In this document: piece by piece, positions 9,132-17,480 of the stretch
Layout: every line of letters starts with the position of its first letter
Numbering within the stretch: position 1 is the first letter of the stretch
Source: Oceanobacillus bengalensis
GTDB taxonomy: Bacteria; Bacillota; Bacilli; Bacillales; Amphibacillaceae
Direction: 5' to 3'
Length of the DNA: 64,000 nucleotides
Assembly: GCF_003628445.1 (NCBI RefSeq)
Contig: NZ_RBZO01000003.1
Location: forward strand, 62,001 to 126,000
Notes under the pieces: generated by a model
What the model was told of the DNA's origin: nothing
Databases searched by the model: none
What the model saw: only the letters and a program-made list of their open reading frames with translations
Made by a program: the position numbers and the translations under genes

Positions 9132-9647
9132 CTATTCCTCCCAGCTGATTTTGCCTTTTTTACGCAGATAATTTAAAATAAATCGCTCAATTTTCCGATT
9201 GAATTGTGTTATCTTTTCATCCGTTTGTACGATAGGTACTACTAATATCGTCTGTAATCCAGCTGAATTCCCACCTAACACATCTGTTAATAATTGATCT
9301 CCAATGACCACAAGTTCTTCCTTATTTAAATTCATTTGTTTTTGTACCTTCTTAAAAGCACGTCTAAGTGGTTTCCTAGCGCTATATACAAAAGGCGTCC
9401 CTAGAGGCTCGGAGAAAATCGTAACACGTTCCTCATTATTATTGGAGATAATCGTAACTTGTATATCATTTTCCTTCATTAATTTAAACCACTCAACTAC
9501 CTCAGGTGTTGCATTTTCCACATCCCAGGCAACTAAGGTATTATCTAAGTCTGTAATTATTCCCTTAATACCCTTTTGCTTTAATTTTTCTGGTTGTATA
9601 TCAAATATACTTTTCACATGTTCATTGGGTAAAAACCTCTTTAACAC
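9132..9647 (-). CDS. yqeG: YqeG family HAD-IIIA phosphatase
   Basis: A 171-residue haloacid-dehalogenase phosphatase. Motif I is DLDNTLVAWD (about 33-42), motif II is TIISNN, and motif III is GDQLLTDVLGGN. The physiological substrate is not established. The GTG start at 9647 is preferred over the ATG at 9671: GAGGTG lies 6 bases before it, and the protein then begins LKRFLPNEHVKSIF, as in B. subtilis YqeG. It is the first gene of the minus-strand operon running to yqeM. An AT-rich stretch upstream contains TATAAT-like strings, but no clean promoter pair was found. Confidence 0.9.
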   Translation of the reverse strand: MLKRFLPNEHVKSIFDIQPEKLKQKGIKGIITDLDNTLVAWDVENATPEVVEWFKLMKENDIQVTIISNNNEERVTIFSEPLGTPFVYSARKPLRRAFKKVQKQMNLNKEELVVIGDQLLTDVLGGNSAGLQTILVVPIVQTDEKITQFNRKIERFILNYLRKKGKISWEE

Positions 9648-9877
9648 AATCCACACCTCATACTTTTCCATTTCAAGGATTACATATTTTTCTTAAAGTA
9701 TTGATTATAACTTATATCCTACAATAAGTTTCTATAAAATATAAGCTATACTATTTTACCAAATATATTTGTTTAAAACGAGGAAAACTATAAATTTATG
9801 ATAAGAACTGTTAAAAATATGCATTTTTTCGCTAAAAACCTAAAGAATCGTTCGACAAATATCTCCAATTTCCTCGA
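9648..9877. other. AT-rich intergenic stretch between yqeG and sda control region
   Basis: No gene is visible. The stretch is strongly AT-rich and must carry the promoter of the minus-strand yqeG operon. Several TATAAT-like strings exist (for example in the minus-strand GTTATAATC near 9705), but none has a good -35 at 16-18 bases. Confidence 0.4.
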
Positions 9878-9980
9878 TGTGGATAACTTTATGCACATTT
9901 CAAATTACCTATTTAAACTGTTTTTCTGAAGGAATTTACAATTTAATCACAAGTTATCTACAGGTTAATGTAGATAACTT
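9878..9980 (+). promoter_or_regulatory. DnaA-box cluster upstream of sda
   Basis: Three DnaA-box-like 9-mers precede sda. TGTGGATAA at 9878-9886 is the exact complement of TTATCCACA. TTATCTACA is at 9954-9962, and its complement TGTAGATAA is at 9969-9977. The last two form a perfect 12-base inverted repeat, AAGTTATCTACA / TGTAGATAACTT, with a 6-base spacer. In B. subtilis DnaA regulates sda through upstream boxes, coupling sporulation to replication initiation. The match here supports the same control. A weak -35/-10 pair (TTGTTC ... TAAGTT, 17-base gap) follows at about 9988-10016. Confidence 0.8.
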
Positions 9981-10065
9981 TCGCCTTGTTCAGTCTCAAG
10001 AAACATGATAAGTTATTAATAACTTAAAACTAGTAAAACAATTTGCTCTTAGGAGGGCTGTAGGG

Positions 10066-10215
10066 ATGGAACATTTATCAGACGATCTGCTTATTGAATC
10101 CTATTATACAGCAAATGAATTAAATTTAAGCGTTGACTTCATTACTCTAATAGAAGAAGAAATCCAAAGAAGGTCACTATCACATAAAGTAAAGTACACA
10201 AAAAAATCTAGTTAA
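10066..10215 (+). CDS. sda: Sda, checkpoint inhibitor of sporulation kinases
   Basis: A 49-residue helical-hairpin protein, [20 protein letters not shown] at its N-terminus, with the conserved [11 protein letters not shown] in the second helix. Sda binds the dimerisation domain of sporulation histidine kinases (KinA/KinB), blocks phosphotransfer and so delays sporulation while replication is active or damaged. The ribosome-binding site AGGAGGG (10051-10057) precedes the ATG. Position next to yqeG is the same as in B. subtilis, and the DnaA boxes upstream are the known control. A strong terminator follows. Confidence 0.93.
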   Translation: MEHLSDDLLIESYYTANELNLSVDFITLIEEEIQRRSLSHKVKYTKKSS

Positions 10216-10247
10216 TCAACAGTGTAATGGACTAATATATTTCGCTT

Positions 10248-10281
10248 ACCCCTATCATTTAAAATGATAGGGGTTATTTGT
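10248..10281 (+). terminator. intrinsic terminator of sda
   Basis: ACCCCTATCATTT (10248-10260) pairs with AAATGATAGGGGT (10262-10274), followed by a T-rich run. It is the only obvious stop between sda and the Mrp operon. Confidence 0.9.
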
Positions 10282-10550
10282 TTTTTCTATTAAGTCTCGT
10301 GTGTTAAACTATGTTTGTGTGTGGTTTTATTATATAATATATTTTAAATAACTTTTAGGTTCTATTGCAGTCATCATTATAACCGCTATTTTCTGTACTA
10401 TTCCCAAAGCAATATACAACAACAAAACCCCATTATTTACCACCAATACTTACTTTATTCCTAAGAAGACCGTGTAGATGCATTACCGTCTTTTCTTGCA
10501 AGTATCAGTAAGTAAAAGGAAATGATTTATTTAAGGAGGAATACCATTAG
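10282..10550 (+). other. leader/promoter region of the Mrp operon
   Basis: No gene is visible. AT-rich sequence around 10330-10350 holds TATAAT (within TTATATAATATA), a likely -10, but the -35 is poor. A ribosome-binding site TAAGGAGGA lies just before mrpA. I see no riboswitch motif that I can name in the about 200-base leader. Confidence 0.4.
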
Positions 10551-12869
10551 ATGATTTATGCTGTTTTTGCACCACTAATTTTTGCTTTATTTATACCCTG
10601 GATAAGCAAGTTTAAAAATAAAGTACATACTGGTATTTTCGTGTTTTTGGTCCCGTTAGTTATTTTTCTTTATTTTGTACAATTCATAGGAAGCGATTTC
10701 TCACCTATTCGAGAAACGATACAATGGATTCCATCATTAGGTATGAATTTTGATTTTTATCTTGATGGTTTAAGTTTGTTATTCGTTCTTCTTATAAGTG
10801 GAATTGGGGCCCTTGTTGTATTGTATTCGATTTACTATTTATCAAAATCAGAGAAATTAGGCCATTTCTACGTATATCTATTAATGTTTATGGCTGCGAT
10901 GCTAGGTGTCGTTTTATCTGATAATGTCTTTGTTTTATATGCTTTTTGGGAATTAACATCTATTTCTTCATTCTTATTAATTGGTTATTGGAATTTTAAA
11001 GAGCGTTCAAGATACGGCGCATTAAAATCAATGATGATTACTGTATTTGGTGGACTAAGTTTACTAGGTGGATTCGTTTTACTTACAGTTATCACTGGAA
11101 CAACAAGTATCCAAGAAATGATTTCTCAAGTAGATGTCATTTTATCTAGTAATTATCTCCCACTAATTATGGCTTTTATTTTGCTTGGAGCCTTTACCAA
11201 ATCTGCACAGTTTCCCTTCCATATTTGGTTACCTGATGCAATGGAAGCACCAACTCCAGTTAGTGCATATTTACACTCAGCAACTATGGTTAAAGCAGGA
11301 ATATTTTTAGTTGCCCGTTTTTCCCCTATCTTTTCAACATATGAGTGGTTCTTTATTACCGTTAGCATCGTAGGGATTATTACCTTATGTTGGGGGTCAT
11401 ACATGGCTGTAAGACAAACAGATTTAAAGGGAATCTTGGCATTTTCTACTATCAGCCAACTAGGAATGATTATGGCAATGCTTGGTTTTGGTACGGAAGC
11501 TGCGGTATTTGCTGCAATATTTCATATTTTAAACCATGCAACATTTAAAGGAAGTCTATTTATGATTGCAGGTATCATTGACCATGAAACAGGTACACGT
11601 GATATCAGAAAACTTGGTGGCTTATTTACCTTAATGCCGATCTCAGCTACACTTGCACTTTTTGGAACATTTTCAATGGCTGGTGTGCCATTTCCATTCT
11701 TAAACGGATTCTATAGTAAGGAATTATTCTTTGATTCAACATTAGGTTTAGAAGGAGCAAGTTGGTTGGCTCAGGCTATCCCATATCTTGCTGTACTTGG
11801 TAGTATCTTTACATTTGTTTACTCCATGTATCTCTTCTTTGGAGTGTTCACAGGACCTAAACATTTAGATCAACTACCCAAGAAGCCGCATGAAGCGCCA
11901 ATTGGTATGTTAATTTCACCTATAATCCTTGTACTAGGAGTCATTTTAATTGGTCTATTTGGAGACAAGTTAAATCAGTCATTCCTACTACACGCGGCTC
12001 AAGCAGTAAATAGCGGAGTAGAGTATCATGAAATATACTTTTGGCATGGTTTCATAACACCATTCATCATGTCATTAATTGTTGTTGGTGTTGGAATCAT
12101 ACTATTCCTAACGATGAAAAAATGGACTGGTGTATACAATATCCTTCCTGGAAGATTCAGCTTTAATCGCGTTTACGACCGTATCATTGAAAAGCTGGAT
12201 TCCTATTCTAAAGGGATTACAAACGTTTATATGACGGGGTCATTAAAACATTATATGGCCATCATACTCGGTACTACGATTGTGGTTACCTTCACTTACA
12301 TGTATATATCAAATGGTTTCTCTATCAGTTTTGACAATTTAGCAGAAGTAACCTTTATTGAAGTAGCTGTCATAGTAATTATCATCATTGGTGCGATTGC
12401 AACCTTATTCATAAACAACAATATTGGGGCAATCTTAGTTACTGGTATTGTTGGATATGGTGTTGCCATCATGTTTGTTCTCTACCGTGCACCTGACCTA
12501 GCTTTAACACAATTAGTAGTTGAGACGATATCCATCGCATTATTTCTACTTTGCTTCTATCATTTGCCAAAATTACGAAAAAGAGAAGAGTCAACTTCTT
12601 CAAAATTGTTGAATCTCTTTATCTCAGGTGGTTTTGGTCTACTGATAATAATGATTGGTATTGCTGCACATAGTACGAATTTGTTTGATTCTATATCTCA
12701 GTATTTTGTAGAGAATTCATATAAATTAGGTGGCGGGGATAACATTGTTAACGTAATATTAGTAGATATGCGTGGACTTGATACACTGTTTGAAATTACA
12801 GTATTAGGTATTGCCGCACTTGCCGTCTTTGGACTTATTAAAATGAAAAAGAAAAAGGAGGCGGAATAA
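10551..12869 (+). CDS. mrpA: Mrp Na+/H+ antiporter subunit A
   Basis: A 772-residue polytopic membrane protein homologous to respiratory complex I NuoL. The proton-pumping core spans about residues 60-500 (FWELTSISSFLLIGYW, SAQFPFHIWLPDAMEAPTPV, SAYLHSATMVKAG). A C-terminal extension has a MbhD/DUF4040-type region (about 600-690, VLYRAPDLALTQLVVE) and a MbhE-like end (VNVILVDMRGLDTLFEITVLG). Mrp complexes exchange cytoplasmic Na+ for H+ and serve alkali and salt tolerance. It is followed immediately by mrpC; the expected mrpB is missing, and its domain is not fused to this protein. Confidence 0.93.
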   Translation: MIYAVFAPLIFALFIPWISKFKNKVHTGIFVFLVPLVIFLYFVQFIGSDFSPIRETIQWIPSLGMNFDFYLDGLSLLFVLLISGIGALVVLYSIYYLSKSEKLGHFYVYLLMFMAAMLGVVLSDNVFVLYAFWELTSISSFLLIGYWNFKERSRYGALKSMMITVFGGLSLLGGFVLLTVITGTTSIQEMISQVDVILSSNYLPLIMAFILLGAFTKSAQFPFHIWLPDAMEAPTPVSAYLHSATMVKAGIFLVARFSPIFSTYEWFFITVSIVGIITLCWGSYMAVRQTDLKGILAFSTISQLGMIMAMLGFGTEAAVFAAIFHILNHATFKGSLFMIAGIIDHETGTRDIRKLGGLFTLMPISATLALFGTFSMAGVPFPFLNGFYSKELFFDSTLGLEGASWLAQAIPYLAVLGSIFTFVYSMYLFFGVFTGPKHLDQLPKKPHEAPIGMLISPIILVLGVILIGLFGDKLNQSFLLHAAQAVNSGVEYHEIYFWHGFITPFIMSLIVVGVGIILFLTMKKWTGVYNILPGRFSFNRVYDRIIEKLDSYSKGITNVYMTGSLKHYMAIILGTTIVVTFTYMYISNGFSISFDNLAEVTFIEVAVIVIIIIGAIATLFINNNIGAILVTGIVGYGVAIMFVLYRAPDLALTQLVVETISIALFLLCFYHLPKLRKREESTSSKLLNLFISGGFGLLIIMIGIAAHSTNLFDSISQYFVENSYKLGGGDNIVNVILVDMRGLDTLFEITVLGIAALAVFGLIKMKKKKEAE

Positions 12870-13208
12870 GTGGAATTTCTAGTTATTATACTGAGCGGCG
12901 TATTGTTTGCAACTGCGATTTATAATTTATTACAAAAACAGTTGCTGCGAATTATTATTGGTACGGTTTTATTATCACATGGTGCCCATCTAATGATCCT
13001 GACAATGGGAAAGCTGAAAAGAGGACAGCCTCCTGTATTAACGGAAGGTGTAACACAATACACTGATCCTCTGCCACAAGCGCTAATCCTAACGTCGATT
13101 GTTATCAGTTTCGGAATTACCAGTCTTATTCTTGTACTGGCATACCGTACCACACAGGAAAACAAAACAGATAATATGGAACAGTTGAGGGGTAATTCAA
13201 ATGAGTAA
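12870..13208 (+). CDS. mrpC: Mrp Na+/H+ antiporter subunit C
   Basis: A 112-residue protein homologous to NuoK, with three membrane segments (about 2-22, 28-48, 72-94) and the family motif LSHGAHLMIL near residue 36. The GTG start directly abuts the mrpA stop, with AAGGAGG inside the mrpA end, so coupling is expected. It overlaps mrpD by 8 bases. Its role is structural within the Mrp antiporter membrane complex. Confidence 0.92.
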   Translation: MEFLVIILSGVLFATAIYNLLQKQLLRIIIGTVLLSHGAHLMILTMGKLKRGQPPVLTEGVTQYTDPLPQALILTSIVISFGITSLILVLAYRTTQENKTDNMEQLRGNSNE

Positions 13209-14682
13209 TTTAGCAGTTCTTCCAATCATTATACCTTTAATATCAGCAATTATCTTAGTCTTCTTTAATTCGAAGACTAACATCTCCAGAATATTAACAA
13301 GGGCTTTTTCCCTTATTGGATTAGGTGTTACTGGATATATTGCTTGGTATGTAATCGAAAATGGATCTATTATTTTAGAAACAGGTGACTGGATAGCGCC
13401 ATATGGAATAATTCTAGTCGTTGATGCACTTTCCGCTATTCTTGTATTAACAACGAATATTGTAGCTGTAGCATGTGCCTTTTATGCTCCACATGCAGGC
13501 TTAGGAGAAAAGGAGAAATTTTATTTTTATCCATTCTTCTTCTTTCTCATAACAGGCGTTTCTGGTGCTTTTATAACTGGAGATTTGTTTAATCTGTTCG
13601 TATTTTTCGAAGTTCTTTTAATGGCTTCTTATGCTTTAATTGTGCTAGGTGGAGATAAAATTCAATTTAGGGAATCACTCAAGTATCTACTAATTAATTT
13701 ATTTTCTTCCATGCTATTCGTAACTGCCGTTGCTTTTCTTTACGGTGTGGTTGGTACGATAAATATGGCACAAATTGCCCAGAGAGTGGCGGAGGTAGAC
13801 CAACAGGGAATATTAACTACAATTGCAATGCTTTTATTCTTTGTTTTTGCAACAAAGGCAGCACTGTTTCCATTATACTATTGGTTGCCGAATTCTTATG
13901 TCGTTCCAAACCCAGTAGTTTCAGCATTATTTGGCGCACTACTTACGAAAGTAGGTATTTATTCCATTATAAGGGTGTTCTCGCTAATCTTTGTTCATGA
14001 CATCCATTTAACGCATGAATTCTTTATCTGGATTGCTGGATTATCGATGATATTTGGTGTAGTTGGTGCTCTATCAACGAATAATATTAAATTAATTGTC
14101 GCATATAATATTATCCCAGCTATTGGGTACATCATTATGGGAATTGGTATTTTCAATCAAGAAGCATTGAGTGGCTCTATTTATTATCTAATGCAAGATA
14201 TGATTGTTAAAGCTGCACTATTCCTACTCGTTGGAGTTATTGCATATGTTGCTGGAACTTCTGATTTACGAAAAATGAGTGGTCTTATTCATCATTATCC
14301 AGTATTAGGATGGGTTTTATTTGCTTTTGCATTTGTTTTAGCAGGAATACCACCTTTCAGCGGATTTATTGGAAAACTACTCCTACTAGAAGGTGCATTT
14401 GCAGATGGAGAAATTGTAATTTCAATCATTGCGCTATTGACAAGTCTATTAATTCTCTACTCGATAATCAAAATCTTTATTAGAGGGTTCTGGGGTGATG
14501 AGAATGCAATGAAGAATTTAGAAAAGAAATCTACAAAAGGCCTCATCGCACCTATCGTGTTTCTATTAGTAACTGTTGTTATCTTGGGTGTTGGAGCAGA
14601 ATATTTTTATCCAATTACTGATGCGATTGCAGCGTATTTACTTGATCCACAAATCTATATTGATTCTGTATTAAAGGAGTAG
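13201..14682 (+). CDS. mrpD: Mrp Na+/H+ antiporter subunit D
   Basis: A 493-residue NuoM/N-type antiporter subunit. Conserved features include the TM5 glutamate region (FNLFVFFEVLLMASYALIVLGGDK), the lysine helix AAFATKAALFPLYYWLPNSY-like segment (about 220-240) and HHYPVLGW after a discontinuous helix. With MrpA it forms the ion-translocating pair of the complex. Its start overlaps mrpC and its ribosome-binding site (GAGGGG) lies in mrpC. Confidence 0.94.
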   Translation: MSNLAVLPIIIPLISAIILVFFNSKTNISRILTRAFSLIGLGVTGYIAWYVIENGSIILETGDWIAPYGIILVVDALSAILVLTTNIVAVACAFYAPHAGLGEKEKFYFYPFFFFLITGVSGAFITGDLFNLFVFFEVLLMASYALIVLGGDKIQFRESLKYLLINLFSSMLFVTAVAFLYGVVGTINMAQIAQRVAEVDQQGILTTIAMLLFFVFATKAALFPLYYWLPNSYVVPNPVVSALFGALLTKVGIYSIIRVFSLIFVHDIHLTHEFFIWIAGLSMIFGVVGALSTNNIKLIVAYNIIPAIGYIIMGIGIFNQEALSGSIYYLMQDMIVKAALFLLVGVIAYVAGTSDLRKMSGLIHHYPVLGWVLFAFAFVLAGIPPFSGFIGKLLLLEGAFADGEIVISIIALLTSLLILYSIIKIFIRGFWGDENAMKNLEKKSTKGLIAPIVFLLVTVVILGVGAEYFYPITDAIAAYLLDPQIYIDSVLKE

Positions 14683-14688
14683 TTTACC

Positions 14689-15165
14689 ATGGCCTTTCAA
14701 ATTGTTATTAATTTAATAATCGCTATTATGTGGATGTTTCTAGGTGAATCATATACTACCCCAAGTTTTATTGCAGGTTATCTATTTGGGATTCTAATAC
14801 TATATCTATTAAGGCGGTTAATTCCAGGAAAGTTTTACTTTAGTCGAGTGATTAGCATTATCAAATTAGTATTACTTTTTATTAAAGAATTAGTCTTATC
14901 CAACATCGCAATGATTAAGTATATCTATTCACCAAAACAAATAGCTGAACCCGGTGTATTTGCATTACCTCTAGATGTTAAATCAGACTGGGAAATCACC
15001 TTATTAACGAGTTTAATATCACTAACTCCTGGTACATTATCTGTTGCATTGTCAGATGACAATTCAAAATTGTTCATTCATGCAATGAATATAGATGATG
15101 TAAACGAATCAATCTATGATATTAAGAACTCGTTTGAGAAAGCAATTATGGAGGTGACGAGATGA
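14689..15165 (+). CDS. mrpE: Mrp Na+/H+ antiporter subunit E
   Basis: A 158-residue protein with two N-terminal membrane helices and a cytoplasmic C-terminal domain. The family motif VLSNIAMIKYIYSP and the later SLISLTPGTLSVAL are visible. MrpE is required for full antiport activity in Bacillus. AAGGAG precedes the ATG by 9 bases. Its stop overlaps the mrpF start (ATGA). Confidence 0.92.
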   Translation: MAFQIVINLIIAIMWMFLGESYTTPSFIAGYLFGILILYLLRRLIPGKFYFSRVISIIKLVLLFIKELVLSNIAMIKYIYSPKQIAEPGVFALPLDVKSDWEITLLTSLISLTPGTLSVALSDDNSKLFIHAMNIDDVNESIYDIKNSFEKAIMEVTR

Positions 15166-15467
15166 CAGATGCGCTCAAGTTTACTGAAAGTATTCTCGAT
15201 ATCACATTAAATATAGGGTTTATAATGATTGCTATTTCACTGGCGTTACTTATGTATCAGATTATTATCGGTCCTAATAATGCGAATCGTGCGATAGCCC
15301 TGGATACAATTGGTGTTTCTTTAATGGCGGTTGCAGGTCTAATGTCCATTCAGCTTGTTACAGTTAAGTTAAATGATATCGTCCTATTGATTGGAATTCT
15401 TGCCTTTTTAGGTACAGTAGGGATTGCGAAATACTACGAAGAAGGTGTTATCATTGACAGAGACTGA
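15162..15467 (+). CDS. mrpF: Mrp Na+/H+ antiporter subunit F
   Basis: A 101-residue, three-helix protein of the MrpF/PhaF family, with the signature IIIGPNNANRAIALDTIG in its middle and LNDIVLLIGILAFLGTVGIAKY near the end. The ATGA overlap with mrpE and overlap with mrpG show tight coupling within the operon. Besides antiport, MrpF has been linked to bile-salt efflux in B. subtilis; nothing here speaks to that. Confidence 0.92.
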   Translation: MTDALKFTESILDITLNIGFIMIAISLALLMYQIIIGPNNANRAIALDTIGVSLMAVAGLMSIQLVTVKLNDIVLLIGILAFLGTVGIAKYYEEGVIIDRD

Positions 15468-15831
15468 GATTCTTTTTCATATCATTGTAAATATACTGAT
15501 CATCCTTTCCATTTTGATCGGTTCATTCTTGATACTATCTGCATCAATCGGAATTGTACGGTTTCCTGATATTTACACAAAATTACATGCAGCTACCAAG
15601 GCTTCTACCTTAGGTCTAGCAGGTGTATTAATTGCAGCTTTTATGTTTTTGTATATTCAGCACGATATTGTCAGTGGAAAACTATTATTAGCGATTTTGT
15701 TCATGTTCATTACCAATCCTGTTTCAGCTCATATGATATCTAGAGCTGCTCATAAAAAAGGTATCAAGCCTGTAATAAAGAACAGAAAAGATGCATATGA
15801 GCAATATAAAGAAAATATAAAGACAAATTAA
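15454..15831 (+). CDS. mrpG: Mrp Na+/H+ antiporter subunit G
   Basis: A 125-residue protein of the MrpG/PhaG family with three membrane segments and the motif GIVRFPDIYTKLHAATKASTLG split around residue 40. The start is set at TTG 15454 (LTETEILFHI) because AAGGTG lies 6 bases upstream. A TTG at 15424 and a GTG at 15445 in the same frame have no such site. It overlaps the mrpF end by 14 bases and is the last gene before a terminator. Confidence 0.9.
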   Translation: MTETEILFHIIVNILIILSILIGSFLILSASIGIVRFPDIYTKLHAATKASTLGLAGVLIAAFMFLYIQHDIVSGKLLLAILFMFITNPVSAHMISRAAHKKGIKPVIKNRKDAYEQYKENIKTN

Positions 15832-15860
15832 AAAAGTGGCCAACTTGGTCACTTTTTTTT
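15832..15860 (+). terminator. intrinsic terminator of the Mrp operon
   Basis: AAAAGTGGCC and GGTCACTTTT form a short hairpin (one mismatch) directly after the mrpG stop, followed by a run of eight T. Confidence 0.9.
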
Positions 15861-15877
15861 AATTAAAATAGTGGTAA

Positions 15878-16021
15878 CCGCAATTTTTTAAACTTTATTT
15901 TGATGGACAGACACAAAACATAACCACGCCTCATAAAGATGTTTATATAGGCAAATACCTATACGATGTAATGCCCGATATCTATAAGATGGGGCTACAC
16001 TATCTAATCCCATCGAAATGA
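15878..16021 (+). other. possible decayed gene 3' end (48 codons open)
   Basis: A stretch between the Mrp terminator and a repeat stays open for 48 codons and reads like the end of a globular protein (ending DVMPDIYKMGLHYLIPSK, then TGA). It has no good start or ribosome-binding site. I do not recognise the family. It may be a remnant of a gene cut by the repeat insertion at 16043, or chance. Confidence 0.2.
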
Positions 16022-16042
16022 ATTGTTGTTTCTGTCGGAAAA

Positions 16043-16425
16043 GATATAAATAGTGGACTTATTTAATTCAGTATTGTGTGAAGAGGTCGTTCCCAAAACA
16101 CACTTCGCGCACCTTAGGGCAGCCGATGAGCCCCCCTCGTGCAGGTTCGCCTACGTCTCCTAGTAACGCTACGAAGTAAGGTTCCTCGGCGCAAGGTAGC
16201 GAAGAAGTTTCTCAAAGTAGTAGCCTTACTACGGTGTCTCATCTAGGCCTCTCCTCCAGCGGGAATAGTACGTGTCCGAAGAAAGACCCTGGAAGAAGCG
16301 TTTTGTGCGTCACAAGAAGGCTTATGCTGTGCCCGCGCGGATAGCATTTGCCCGGAGCGATCCCGGACGCCAAGATTTACTCCGATTTAAGAAAATCTGA
16401 ATTAAGTTAGTTCGGAGTTTATATC
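16043..16425. repeat. large dispersed repeat, copy 2 (GATATAAA-ended type 2)
   Basis: About 383 bases bounded by perfect inverted ends GATATAAA (16043-16050) and TTTATATC (16418-16425). Just inside, TTTAATTCAGTATT on the left mirrors TCTGAATTAAGTTAG on the right. It shares both ends with 4182-4487. It carries an additional segment (about 16135-16235) containing CTACG/CGTAG-type arms. The internal module (GCGGGAATAGTACGTGTCCGAAG...GTGCCC) is a diverged version of the one in the other copies. It lies between the Mrp operon and sigK. Confidence 0.8.
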
Positions 16426-16510
16426 ACCTACACAGTACAACAACAAAACTCACGAATAGGGCCGCAAGTAATACATCTAAATTTTCCGCATTTCTAGGAG
16501 GTGCATGTGT

Positions 16511-17215
16511 TTGTCAGGAATTTTAACCGTTCTTGCTCTACTCGTCAAAGAAGCCCTTTTTTTCGTTTCATATGTGAAAAATCATGCCTTTCCTCAACCT
16601 TTACCACCTGATGAAGAGAAGAAATATATTAAAGAAATGCAAGAAGGTAGTGAAACTGCAAGAAATAAACTAATTGAACATAATTTACGATTGGTTGCAC
16701 ACATTGTGAAGAAGTTTGAGAATACTGGTGAAGATATGGAAGATCTAATTTCCATCGGTACCATTGGATTAATTAAGGGAGTTGAAAGCTTCTCTTTAGA
16801 TAAGGGGACGAAGCTTGCAACATACGCAGCCCGTTGTATTGAAAATGAAATACTTATGCACTTAAGAGCATTAAAAAAAGTAAAAAAGGATGTTTCACTA
16901 CATGATCCCATTGGCCAAGATAAAGAAGGAAACGAAATCAGCTTAATTGATATATTAGAAGCTGAAAACGAAAACATTATTGAGTTTATTCAATTAAATA
17001 TGGAAATAACAAAGATGCAAGAATATTTTACTATTTTAGACAATAGAGAAAGAGAGGTAATTGTGTACCGTTATGGGCTAAATAACGAAAAAGAGATGAC
17101 CCAACGGGAGATTGCAAAAAAATTAAAAATATCCAGAAGTTATGTTTCACGGATTGAGAAGCGAGCCCTGATGAAAGTATTCCATGAATACTACCGTAAA
17201 GAGCGCAACAACTAA
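16511..17215 (+). CDS. sigK: RNA polymerase sigma-K factor, uninterrupted
   Basis: A 234-residue late mother-cell sigma factor. Region 2 reads [20 protein letters not shown]...[12 protein letters not shown]; region 4 ends with [26 protein letters not shown]. The TTG start at 16511 is preferred over ATG 16505. AGGAGG (16496-16501) is 9 bases before TTG but only 3 before the ATG. The TTG also gives exactly 20 residues before [11 protein letters not shown], matching the pro-sequence removed by SpoIVFB. The gene is continuous: no skin-type prophage splits it, as happens in some strains. sigK drives spore coat and mother-cell lysis genes. A repeat lies upstream, and no sigma-E promoter could be assigned with confidence. 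Confidence 0.94.
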   Translation: MSGILTVLALLVKEALFFVSYVKNHAFPQPLPPDEEKKYIKEMQEGSETARNKLIEHNLRLVAHIVKKFENTGEDMEDLISIGTIGLIKGVESFSLDKGTKLATYAARCIENEILMHLRALKKVKKDVSLHDPIGQDKEGNEISLIDILEAENENIIEFIQLNMEITKMQEYFTILDNREREVIVYRYGLNNEKEMTQREIAKKLKISRSYVSRIEKRALMKVFHEYYRKERNN

Positions 17216-17216
17216 G

Positions 17217-17425
17217 AAATCGCAAGCACCTGTTTAGGGAAGCAATGTCTTGTTCCGACACATAAATAACTTCCTAGGATTGATTTACGGGGAGCATCAT
17301 TCACCGAAAATGCAACGTGACGAGAAATGTTCACGTTGATTTTGATGAATACATGGGCTAACGGATGTTTCGATAGCCTGTACGGGTTCTGTAGCTGCAC
17401 GTCGGAGCAAAATATATACATTTTT
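17217..17425. repeat. decayed short dispersed repeat (GGAGCTGGAC type)
   Basis: Non-coding stretch after sigK. Its left edge (CGCAAGCACCTGTTTAGGGAAGC) and right edge (TGTACGGGTTCTGTAGCTGCACG) resemble, with many changes, the edges of the repeats at 20931 and 34166. A local inverted repeat CAACGTGACG...TTCACGTTG lies inside. Low identity makes this a tentative member. Confidence 0.45.
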
Positions 17426-17435
17426 ATCCTCTAAC

Positions 17436-17476
17436 AAAGATTGAGCACTTATCTACGCGATAAGCACTCAATCTTA
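17436..17476. terminator. bidirectional terminator between sigK and mtnN
   Basis: GATTGAG-N3-TTATC (17439-17453) pairs with GATAA-N3-CTCAATC (17459-17473), flanked by AACAAA on the left and a T-rich run on the right. It lies between convergent sigK and mtnN and can end both. Confidence 0.8.
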
Positions 17477-17480
17477 TGTT

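Noticed and set aside
16043-16425. Insertion sequence with a transposase
   Set aside because: Inverted ends are present, but there is no transposase-length frame; a non-autonomous repeat fits better.
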